Positions 1-8,100 of a stretch of DNA of 44,298 nt are shown here, one piece after another. This DNA comes from an uncultured Clostridia bacterium (GTDB taxonomy: Bacteria > Bacillota > Clostridia > Lachnospirales > CAG-274), in assembly GCA_947589665.1 (NCBI GenBank), contig CANQBJ010000013.1:1-44298 (forward strand), written 5' to 3'. Below the pieces are notes generated by a model, which saw nothing but the letters and a program-made list of their open reading frames with translations, was not told where the DNA came from and made no database searches. Each line of letters starts with the position of its first letter. Position 1 is the first letter of the stretch. The position numbers were made by a program, and so were the translations under genes.

Positions 1-130
1 TTGTGCCTGCTTTCAGTTGCTTGCCTTTTTTTAATTTTACAATAGGCTGATTTTGGATGTTTTACTCATATCTATATTATAAAAAAAATTATATCACATA
101 TTGTAAATTACAGCAATCTTAAAAAATAAG

Positions 131-159
131 ATGACAAAGCATAAAAAAAGTAGTATAAT
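131..159 (+). promoter_or_regulatory. Predicted sigma-A promoter of sstT
   Basis: ATGACA (131-136) and TATAAT (154-159) are separated by 17 bases, about 30 bases upstream of the sstT start. The -35 differs from consensus at one base. The ribosome binding site AGGAGA lies just before the ATG. Upstream, positions 1-120 are AT-rich and I see no gene there. Confidence 0.6.
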
Positions 160-191
160 TAATTATCATACTAAAGAGAAGGAGAAAGACA

Positions 192-1412
192 ATGAAAAAA
201 ATATGGAAAAAATATTGTGAAACCAACCTCATTATCAGAATACTCATAGGGCTTATAATCGGCTCGGTGCTTGCTCTTACACTGCCGAATATAGGTCTGG
301 GTCTTTTGGGAGATATTTTTGTCGGTGCATTAAAGGCTATAGCGCCAATACTTGTATTTGTACTTGTAATAAGCTCTCTTGCCAATGCAGGTGAAGGAAT
401 AGGAAAGAGGTTCAGAACGGTTATATTCCTGTATATGCTCAGTACACTTATGGCTGCCTTTGTGGCTGTAGTGGGAAGTAAGCTTTTCCCTGTAACTGTA
501 ACTCTTTCTGAGGCTGCCGAAGGCGCTGCGCCTAACGGCATAGGCGAGGTACTTCACACGCTTTTGATGAATATGGTATCTAATCCTGTAGACGCTATGG
601 CAAATGCCAATTATACAGGTATACTTACATGGGCAGTTATACTCGGTCTTGCTCTCAAGCATATTGCAAACGACCATACAAAAACAGTTATGCAGGATGT
701 GGCAGGCGCCGTTACAAAGGCTGTACAGTGGATAATTAATTTCGCACCCTTTGGTATAATGGGTCTTGTATATAATTCTGTATCAGAAAACGGCTTGGGC
801 ATATTCACACAGTATGGCAAGCTCCTTGCCCTCCTTGTAGGATGTATGCTTGCTGTTGCTCTTATAGTTGATCCTCTTATTGCGGCTATATGTCTGAAGA
901 GAAATCCCTATCCCCTGGTTTTCAGATGTTTCAAGGACAGCGGTCTTACTGCCTTTTTCACAAGAAGCTCCGCCGCAAACATACCTATAAATATGGCTCT
1001 TTGCGAAAAGCTGGGGCTTGACAGGGATATGTATTCCGTATCTATACCTCTCGGCGCTACTATCAATATGGACGGCGCTGCAATTACGATAACAGTTATG
1101 TCACTGGCTGTTGCCAATACCATAGGTATTCAGGTGGATATTCCCACAGCCTTTATTTTAAGCGTTATAGCTACATTAGGCGCCTGCGGTTCCTCAGGTG
1201 TGGCAGGAGGCTCCCTCCTTCTCATACCTATGGCTTGTTCACTTCTGGGCATAAGCAACGACATAGCAATGCAGGCAGTTGCCATAGGCTTTATAATAGG
1301 TGTTGTACAGGATTCCCTTGAAACCGCTATCAATTCCTCAGGCGATGTGCTTTTTGCCGCTACAGCCGAATATATGGAGTGGCAGAAAGAGGGAAAGGAA
1401 ATTAAATTCTAA
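192..1412 (+). CDS. sstT: Na+/serine-threonine symporter SstT
   Basis: A 406-residue polytopic membrane protein of the dicarboxylate/amino acid:cation symporter family (DAACS), of normal length for SstT. It would import serine and threonine with sodium ions. The serine-rich re-entrant segment FFTRSSAANIP and the NMDGAA signature that binds substrate and Na+ in this family are both visible, among about eight hydrophobic helices. The ATG start is preceded by AGGAGA and a good promoter. It is a single-gene unit that converges on a histidine kinase. The assignment to SstT rather than another DAACS member (glutamate or dicarboxylate carrier) rests on overall resemblance. Use of Na+ would fit the Na+-pumping decarboxylase encoded near 35-40 kb. 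Confidence 0.9.
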   Translation: MKKIWKKYCETNLIIRILIGLIIGSVLALTLPNIGLGLLGDIFVGALKAIAPILVFVLVISSLANAGEGIGKRFRTVIFLYMLSTLMAAFVAVVGSKLFPVTVTLSEAAEGAAPNGIGEVLHTLLMNMVSNPVDAMANANYTGILTWAVILGLALKHIANDHTKTVMQDVAGAVTKAVQWIINFAPFGIMGLVYNSVSENGLGIFTQYGKLLALLVGCMLAVALIVDPLIAAICLKRNPYPLVFRCFKDSGLTAFFTRSSAANIPINMALCEKLGLDRDMYSVSIPLGATINMDGAAITITVMSLAVANTIGIQVDIPTAFILSVIATLGACGSSGVAGGSLLLIPMACSLLGISNDIAMQAVAIGFIIGVVQDSLETAINSSGDVLFAATAEYMEWQKEGKEIKF

Positions 1413-1532
1413 AATAAACATTTGATTTTGGATATAATTAAAAATGGGCTGCCGAAAAAACAATATTTTAACCGTAAATATGAATTAAAATAAAGAACAG
1501 CTTGCAAAAAGCGTCGCAGACTTTAATCCGCA

Positions 1533-1682
1533 GGAGGAATTCACTTCCTCCGAGGACAGGGACTTTACTTATATTTTGCACACTTGCCAAAATATAAGTA
1601 AACACGGCTGGTCCCTACCTTAGCTAACTGCAAGAAATGTCTTTAGGCATTTCTTGCAAGCGTGTCGATTTTATCGACACGC
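1533..1682. repeat. Array of four stem-loops between converging genes
   Basis: Four consecutive inverted repeats fill the gap between sstT and the histidine kinase gene. They are 1533-1551 (7-bp stem GGAGGAA), 1558-1616 (15-bp perfect stem 1564-1578/1588-1602, extended by AGGGAC/GTCCCT), 1630-1657 (10-bp stem GCAAGAAATG) and 1660-1682 (10-bp stem GCGTGTCGAT). A fifth (1685-1723) is listed as a terminator. I see no coding potential. It may be a degenerate mobile or dispersed repeat, or a structured RNA. Positions 1413-1532 contain no evident gene; a half copy of the terminator motif (AAATGGGCTG) sits near 1442. Confidence 0.7.
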
Positions 1683-1684
1683 AG

Positions 1685-1723
1685 AAATGGGCTGTCGCAT
1701 TTTAGTAATGCGATAGCCCATTT
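1685..1723. terminator. Bidirectional terminator-like hairpin between sstT and kinase
   Basis: A 17-bp stem (1685-1701 with 1707-1723, one wobble pair) with a 5-base loop lies two bases beyond the kinase stop codon. It belongs to the CTGTCGCA-containing hairpin group also seen at 30762-30804. T tracts on either side are short, so termination efficiency is uncertain. Confidence 0.6.
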
Positions 1724-1725
1724 AA

Positions 1726-4305
1726 TTATCTGAGATATTTATTAAGCACATCGAAAAGCTTTTCCATATTAAGGGGCTTTGCAACGTGGTCGTTCATACC
1801 GTTTCTGAGCGCCTCTTCCCTGTCCTCGTTAAAGGCATTTGCCGTCATTGCAATAATGGGTATTGATGCAAGAGCCTTATTGTCAAGAGACCTTATAGCC
1901 TTTGTAGCCTCATAGCCGTTCATCTCAGGCATTTGTACATCCATAAGTATAAGATCGTAATATCCGGGTTCTGAGCTTCTGACCTTGTCCACAGCCACCG
2001 TACCGTCATTTGCGGTTTCAATGATAAAACCGCTTTCGGTAAGTATAGCCTCGGCTATTTCGCTGTTAAGCTCATTGTCCTCAACAAGAAGTATCCTCTT
2101 GCCCTTTATATCATCTGATACTGTGGGGATAGTGTCCTCCTCATCTGCCTGCTGGTTAAAATCACCTATGGCAGAAAGAAGAGTATCTCTCAATGTAGAA
2201 ACGAATATAGGCTTATTGCAGAAGGCTGTAACACCTGCATTTTTTGCCTCTTCTTCTATATTTGACCAGTCGTATGCAGTAAGTATTATAATAGGCACCT
2301 TGTCGCCTATTTCCTTTCTTATCTGCCTTACTACCTCAATACCGCTCAGATCGGGCATCTGCCAGTCAATGATATAGGCGTCAAATTCATCACCAAGCTC
2401 TATGGACTGCTTTGCATGGAGTACAGCCTCCTTGCCGGACATAGTCCAGTGAGCCCTTAATCCCAACTGTACAAGCATTTTGGTAACACTGTCGCATATA
2501 TTATAGTCATCGTCTACAACAAGAGCGTGCATTCCGCTGAGTTCCTTTATTATCTCGACCTGCTTAGGCTCGTTCTGTAACCTTAGCTCTATAGTAAGTA
2601 TAAATTCCGTACCCTTGTCAGGCTCGCTTTCCACCTCTATTTTGCCGCCCATCATATCCACAATATTCTTGGCAATTGCCATACCAAGACCTGTACCCTG
2701 AATACCGCTTACAGTAGTTGTATTTTCTCTTTCAAAGGGTTCAAACACTTTCTTTACAAACTCGGGACTCATACCTATGCCCGTATCCTTTACCCTTATT
2801 TCGTAAAGACCGTAGCCTGCGGGAGCGCCGTGTTTCTGCTTTATTGTAAGAGATACGGAACCGCCTGAGGGTGTAAACTTAATGGCATTGCTCAGAAGAT
2901 TTAGAAGTACCTGATTTAAGTGAAGCTTATCACAGTATACATCCTCGTCCAGAACGTCTATAGTGTCCATATAAAAGTCCAGATTTTTGGACTTCATCTG
3001 ACTTTGAAGTATGTTTCTGAGGTCGCGAAGTATATCCGGCAGAGAACACTCTGTTTCCTCTATGTACACTCTTCCGCTTTCAATACGGCTCATATCCAGT
3101 ATATCATTGATAAGGCTGAGAAGATGATTACTTGAGGATAATATCTTTGTCAGATAATCCTTAATCTTTTCCTTGTCCTCAATATTGGTAGCCGCAAGGG
3201 TAGTATAGCCTATAATGGCATTCATAGGCGTCCTTATATCGTGAGACATACTTGAAAGGAACATTGTCTTTGCCCTTTCGGCATTTTCCGCCTTTATAAG
3301 TCTTTCTTCAAGCACGGCCTTTTCAAGAGTCTCCTTTGTATTCTTCATTGTCCATACAAGATAGAGTATAAGCAATATCGCCTCTGCCATACAAAGGGCA
3401 TAGCATACCTTTCTTATATTATGGAGGTTGGAAAAGGCCTCGCTTTCGGGAACGGTAACGGCTACAGTCCACTTGTTTATATCCGCTGAATCTCCTATAT
3501 TCCAGTTATCATATTTTATAGGCATATAGTAGAAATACATAAATTCTCCGGTGGTCTCCGAACGAAACTGTACATGACCCGATCTGCCCTCGGTTACATC
3601 CTTTATCACATCACCAAAGGTAATACTGCCTCTTGTTTCTCTCACACCCATATTGTTGAGATTGCCAAGCTCCTTATGCCATGTATCCATAATGAAGTCA
3701 CCGTTTTCACGGTCTATGATATATACGCTGGCGCTGCCGTTATACATATTTTTAATATTAAGCGCATCGGGAAGCTTTTTAAGATTTGTTGAGGAATAAA
3801 GCATGGCGACAGTTTTGCCATTCTGTATTATAGGCACAAAATGACGTATTATCATTTGGTTGTCGTCCATAAGGCTTATCATTCTGTTTGTAACGTGTTC
3901 GCCCAGAGCCGCCTCGTCCTCAAAAGATATCTTACCCCTTCCGTCTATTATGGTTTTGCTTGTAATGACCTTGTCGCCTGGCAGAAGCAAATTCATATTA
4001 TGTGAGGATGTAAGAGCCGAAAACTCCTCCATTATCTTCTGCATCGTAGCTGTATCAAAATCATCATCTACAGTGATAATTTCTGCAACTGCATTAAGAA
4101 TACGGCTGTCATTTGCCATTTTGCTTATAACATTGTCCATAACGGTATTGGCGACTTCCTGTATTCTTTCAAGACAGCGGTTCTTGGTAAGCTGAGTAAT
4201 TTTAATATTTGAAATAATGAGTATAATTGCCGTAAGTAATATAACAAGTATAGTTGCAATTACATTTTTTTCCTTTAGCTTTCCAGTATCAAATTTTCTG
4301 AGCAT
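1726..4305 (-). CDS. Hybrid sensor histidine kinase with two receiver domains
   Basis: An 859-residue membrane-bound hybrid kinase. Residues 17-36 and about 302-319 are membrane helices enclosing an extracellular sensor of dCache type (about 40-295). The HisKA dimerisation helix carries the phospho-acceptor His355 in SSMSHDIRTP. An HATPase domain has its N box near 469-478 and a G1 box DTGIGM at 507-512. Two receiver domains follow: the first with VVDDD near 600, Asp647 and Lys698, the second with Asp743, Asp789 and Lys843. There is no Hpt domain and no adjacent response regulator, so the output partner is encoded elsewhere. It is transcribed alone from a perfect consensus promoter through a roughly 119-base structured leader. 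The ligand is not predictable. Confidence 0.93.
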   Translation of the reverse strand: MLRKFDTGKLKEKNVIATILVILLTAIILIISNIKITQLTKNRCLERIQEVANTVMDNVISKMANDSRILNAVAEIITVDDDFDTATMQKIMEEFSALTSSHNMNLLLPGDKVITSKTIIDGRGKISFEDEAALGEHVTNRMISLMDDNQMIIRHFVPIIQNGKTVAMLYSSTNLKKLPDALNIKNMYNGSASVYIIDRENGDFIMDTWHKELGNLNNMGVRETRGSITFGDVIKDVTEGRSGHVQFRSETTGEFMYFYYMPIKYDNWNIGDSADINKWTVAVTVPESEAFSNLHNIRKVCYALCMAEAILLILYLVWTMKNTKETLEKAVLEERLIKAENAERAKTMFLSSMSHDIRTPMNAIIGYTTLAATNIEDKEKIKDYLTKILSSSNHLLSLINDILDMSRIESGRVYIEETECSLPDILRDLRNILQSQMKSKNLDFYMDTIDVLDEDVYCDKLHLNQVLLNLLSNAIKFTPSGGSVSLTIKQKHGAPAGYGLYEIRVKDTGIGMSPEFVKKVFEPFERENTTTVSGIQGTGLGMAIAKNIVDMMGGKIEVESEPDKGTEFILTIELRLQNEPKQVEIIKELSGMHALVVDDDYNICDSVTKMLVQLGLRAHWTMSGKEAVLHAKQSIELGDEFDAYIIDWQMPDLSGIEVVRQIRKEIGDKVPIIILTAYDWSNIEEEAKNAGVTAFCNKPIFVSTLRDTLLSAIGDFNQQADEEDTIPTVSDDIKGKRILLVEDNELNSEIAEAILTESGFIIETANDGTVAVDKVRSSEPGYYDLILMDVQMPEMNGYEATKAIRSLDNKALASIPIIAMTANAFNEDREEALRNGMNDHVAKPLNMEKLFDVLNKYLR

Positions 4306-4354
4306 ATATGTACACCTCTGCTAATAATATTAATACCTTCACTGACGTGTCGGT

Positions 4355-4408
4355 AACTTATCTTCGATAAAAATCGGAACAAGTTCCATTTTTATCTTCA
4401 GATAAGTT
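4355..4408 (-). promoter_or_regulatory. Long stem-loop in the leader of the histidine kinase gene
   Basis: Outer 9-bp arms (AACTTATCT/AGATAAGTT), an inner 9-bp segment (GATAAAAAT/ATTTTTATC) and a 5-bp tip (GGAAC/GTTCC) form one extended, slightly bulged hairpin. It lies between the predicted transcription start (about 4424) and the kinase ATG. It could be an attenuator or an RNA-stability element. I do not recognise it as a known riboswitch class. Confidence 0.55.
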
Positions 4409-4430
4409 ATATTTTCCCCGTATTATATTC

Positions 4431-4459
4431 ATTATAAATTGAATAATGAATAATGTCAA
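4431..4459 (-). promoter_or_regulatory. Perfect consensus sigma-A promoter for the histidine kinase
   Basis: Read on the minus strand, TTGACA (4459-4454), a spacer of exactly 17 bases and TATAAT (4436-4431) match the sigma-A/sigma-70 consensus at all 12 positions. The predicted start near 4424 gives a leader of about 119 bases before the kinase ATG at 4305. Confidence 0.8.
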
Positions 4460-4474
4460 GATATGCAATGAAAA

Positions 4475-4510
4475 GGGACTGCCGCATTATATAAATAATG
4501 CAGCCGCCCC
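4475..4510 (-). terminator. Probable terminator of the M60-dockerin unit
   Basis: Imperfect 16-bp inverted repeat (4475-4490/4495-4510, three mismatches) with a 4-base loop. On the minus strand it is followed by TTTTC. It lies between the dockerin gene and the kinase promoter, so it would insulate the two units. Confidence 0.5.
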
Positions 4511-4538
4511 CTGTGTTGATATATTTAATGTGATAGTT

Positions 4539-4574
4539 GGGAGAACTGCTTGCTTGTCAGATTCTCCCTTTTTT
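4539..4574 (+). terminator. Plus-strand intrinsic terminator facing the dockerin gene
   Basis: GGGAGAA (4539-4545) pairs with TTCTCCC (4562-4568) and is followed by six T residues on the plus strand. The polarity is opposite to the flanking genes, which are all on the minus strand. It may stop antisense transcription into the dockerin gene or end a short plus-strand RNA; no good plus-strand promoter was identified. Confidence 0.5.
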
Positions 4575-4582
4575 CATTTCCT

Positions 4583-5155
4583 TTATGATGTTTTTTCATT
4601 AAGGATTTTTGATACATCCCTTAAATCAACAACATCATCTGCGTTCACATCGCCTGCATCGATCTGAGGCTGTGTTAGTTTTTTGATGTTGGATATATGT
4701 TTTAAGAGAAGTATTGCGTCTTCTTTGTCTATAGTGCCGTCTCCGTTGATATCACCTATAGCATATACCGTTCCGCCCTGAGAAACGATAGCCATTTCCG
4801 CAGGTTCTTCAACACCGCTTCCGCCTATTTTTACAATATATATCTTATTGCTTTGGGTAAGCTCCGCCCATGACGCAGGCGAAAATTCAAAGCTGAACGT
4901 ATTATTGACTGATGACATTTCCGTCCTGTACTGGTCAATATAAATCAAGTCCTTTGAATAGTCCACAGATTTTGCCTCGCATGATATCACGGTTATCTCC
5001 TGATAGGGATCGGGATCGGTCACGGTACACATGACCGAAACCATATTGTTATCCGTTTTTACTGCTTTATTTATAGTTATGGAGGCGGCATATATATCAG
5101 CCGACATAACAGAGACCGCTGTCAGAGTCACTAAAACCGAAATAATTTTTTTCAT
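4583..5155 (-). CDS. Small secreted protein with a dockerin-like domain
   Basis: A 190-residue secreted protein starting with the signal peptide MKKIISVLVTLTAVSVMSA. A beta-rich module covers about residues 24-125. A C-terminal dockerin-type region holds two Ca2+-binding loop repeats: GDINGDGTIDKEDAILLLKH and GDVNADDVVDLRDVSKIL. Such domains dock enzymes onto cohesins, though single dockerins also occur outside cellulosomes. The start at 5155 is chosen because AAGGAGGT precedes it and the signal peptide begins there; an upstream in-frame ATG at 5227 lies inside the M60 gene and lacks such support. The gene follows the M60 peptidase by 23 bases, implying co-transcription. Its first module (ITINKAV) resembles the C-terminal module of that peptidase (VNISKAV). 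No cohesin is encoded in this window. Confidence 0.8.
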   Translation of the reverse strand: MKKIISVLVTLTAVSVMSADIYAASITINKAVKTDNNMVSVMCTVTDPDPYQEITVISCEAKSVDYSKDLIYIDQYRTEMSSVNNTFSFEFSPASWAELTQSNKIYIVKIGGSGVEEPAEMAIVSQGGTVYAIGDINGDGTIDKEDAILLLKHISNIKKLTQPQIDAGDVNADDVVDLRDVSKILNEKTS

Positions 5156-5178
5156 ATCAAAAACCTCCTTACAGCATA

Positions 5179-8100
5179 TCAGAAAGAAGTAATTTCTTCT
5201 ATAACGGGGCGCTGCTTTAGATCCCACAGCATAAGTTTATAGTTGCCTGTATCGGGCTTCGGAACGGTCAGAGTAACATTTCCGTACTCATCCGTTGCTG
5301 CTGTGCCGACTGTTACATTTTTGCTTATGCTATTGTCCTTTTCAGTGCTTTCAACATCCTTTGCATATTCTGCCAGATAGAGTGTAAAGCCCTTTAGCTC
5401 TTCGCTTGTTATCTGTCCATTTATAGGTGTTATAATGATATTTATTTCGCTGTCTGTAACAGCTTTGCTTATATTCACCCTACCGTTATAGTCGCTTGCG
5501 GTATCAAGAGTATAATTAATATGTTCGCCGTGATGTGAAGGCTTTGTCGGAGGAGCTACAGGAGTGCTATTAAGTACGTTTACAGTACATTCCGCTGAAG
5601 AGCCATGACTTGCTGATGTAGCACTTATAACTGCCGTGCCTTCCGAAAGGGCTGTTATTGTGCCGTCCTGCTCTACACCTGCAACCTTTTCATCACTGCT
5701 GCTCCAGTAGATATCATTGCTACCTACAGTAATGCCGTTCAGTCGGCAGTCAAGCCATACCTTGTCATTTGCGCCTTTCATATCCACCTGTGTATTTGTT
5801 ACATCCTCGTTATTCGTATTATACAGGTTCAATATTACGGGAACCTTTTCCTTTTCTACTATGACGGTACAGTTCATTGTAAATTCGCCCATTTTGGCGC
5901 TTATTGTACAAGTGCCGGAAGCCTTTGCGGTCAAGGTAGCCTTATGCTCACGAGCGCCTTCCTCGTTAGGAAGATCACTTACGGATACTATACTGTCGTT
6001 GCTACTCTTCCACTCTACATCGGTAAGACCTTCATTTGCATTGAGGGGACGCGGTGAAAGGGTCAAATCTACAGTATCTCCCACCTTCATATCGTGAGTG
6101 CTTTCGCTTAATGAAACGCCTTCAAGAGGTATTACCTTGTTTTTAACACTGACAGTACACTTAAGTGAATGTGAGCCGCCGTTCTCCTGGGCAATTGTTC
6201 CTGTTATTTCCGCTGTTCCCGCGCTTAGCGCAGTAACAAGTCCTGTATTTGTATCGACTGTAGCAACGCCTGAATTACTGCTTGACCATTCCACATCCTT
6301 CAAATCAGTGGCATCCATAGGATCGGGATAGAGTATAAGCTGATAGGTATCTCCTACAGTCATATCCTTAGTTATATTTTCTTTCTTATCATCCTTACCT
6401 ACCTTGAAGTGTACGCCTGTCAGTTCAATTTTTCCGTTTACGGTAACTACACATGAACTTTGCTTTCCGCCCCAGATACCTGTAATAGTAGTTGTACCGG
6501 GCTTTTTAGCATTTACAATTGCCTTCTGAGTAGTCTTCTTAGGCGCTTCTTCTTCACCGCCGTCTACAGCAGCAGCCTTTGCCACATTTTCTGGTTCCTT
6601 ATAAACAGGCTCGACCTCTGCTACATCGGGATTAGATGAAGTCCATGTTATTTGGTCGCTTCCGTTTGCCGCAGGCGGATCTGCAGTAAGATTAAGTTCA
6701 ATTGTCTTGTCCTCATCTGCATTCATAGAAACAGTACCCTTGTCAATGGTAAGAGTCTTTACTCCATTTGCAGGCGGTTCGTTCTCTGTTCTGACCAAAA
6801 CATCAATTGTATCTGTACATATTTCCGTACCTCTTTCTGTTTCGGGCAGTAGTTCTCCATTTTCATCAACAACAGACTTAAAATATAATGTAGCCTTAAC
6901 GGTTAAAACTGCAGGGAAAGGACTGCCTACGTTAGTAAGCGTTTCTCTTCCATTTCCTAAATGGTTAAATCTAACACTATACTCTGGATAATACGTCTTG
7001 ATCATTTCATTTACATCATCTGTATATACAGTCGGATCATATCCCGGATCTCCTTCTTGCAGACCTCTGGCGGATTCTACTGTCCAGTCTACACAATCGG
7101 CATTGACCTGCGCATTGAAAGGTACAGCCTGAACAGTCATTTTATGCGCTGATTCCAAATCGTTGTATATACATGAATATTTGTCTGAGCCTTCATTCCA
7201 GGAAACGATCTCTATTCCTTGCAATTCGGGAGCTTCATCGGATACTATGATATTAATATCATCGGTAAATGTCTTGCTGCTGTCCTCAGTGTTTCTGACT
7301 GTGGCAGTGACAGTAGCTTCTCCCACCTTAAGAGCAGTAACATTGCCGTTTGTGTCTATATTAATGATATGGCTATCATCATCTTCCTTGCTGTCCTCGC
7401 TTGTACTCCACTCTATCGGAGAAACATTCTCGGCATTTGCAGGTACGGGAGCTGCGATCAGCTGAACGCTCTGCCCCGGTTTAAGCCTTATGCCATCCTT
7501 ATTCCATTCATCATTTTTATTTTCAATAGCTACGCCCTTAAGCTCCGTTGCCTTTGCGTCTGCAACAACATTTATCTTATAATCAACTTTTACTAAAGGT
7601 CCCTGCAGATATTTTCCCTTATTATCTTTGCCATAGCCCTTTGCATAATTGGCGCTGCCCTTACCGCCTGCGCTTATTCTTATTGTACCGCTTACAGGCT
7701 TCTTTGCTGTTATAAGCTTCCATGTAGGATCGCCCGGGTGATCTGGATCGTCGCTTATAGTAAAGTCGTCAATGAAGTTGTTCTTCCACTCTAAGGCGCT
7801 GAGGTCATAGGTGGTGCTGAGAGGAGCATATTCCAAATGTATAGCCTTGCTCTCATTTACCTTTAATGTAATACCTGATGTACCGGGGAAGCCAAGCCAT
7901 GTAAGAGGAACAAAAATACCATTAGGAATGATCTGCTCTCCTGACTCAAAGCTTGTATTTGCAGGCTCCATTGTACAGTCATATGGCACTATCTTGTATT
8001 TATAGCTGTGTCCCGGTGTAACGTCTGCGTCCTCAAAGGAATAAAGCTCGTTTACATTCTTTGTAGACAGGTCGTCTCCCGTAATACCGCAGAATTTATA

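Noticed and set aside
5717..6331. Plus-strand open frames of 126 and 77 codons within the M60 gene
   Set aside because: Antisense to Ig-like modules; no start signals or homology.
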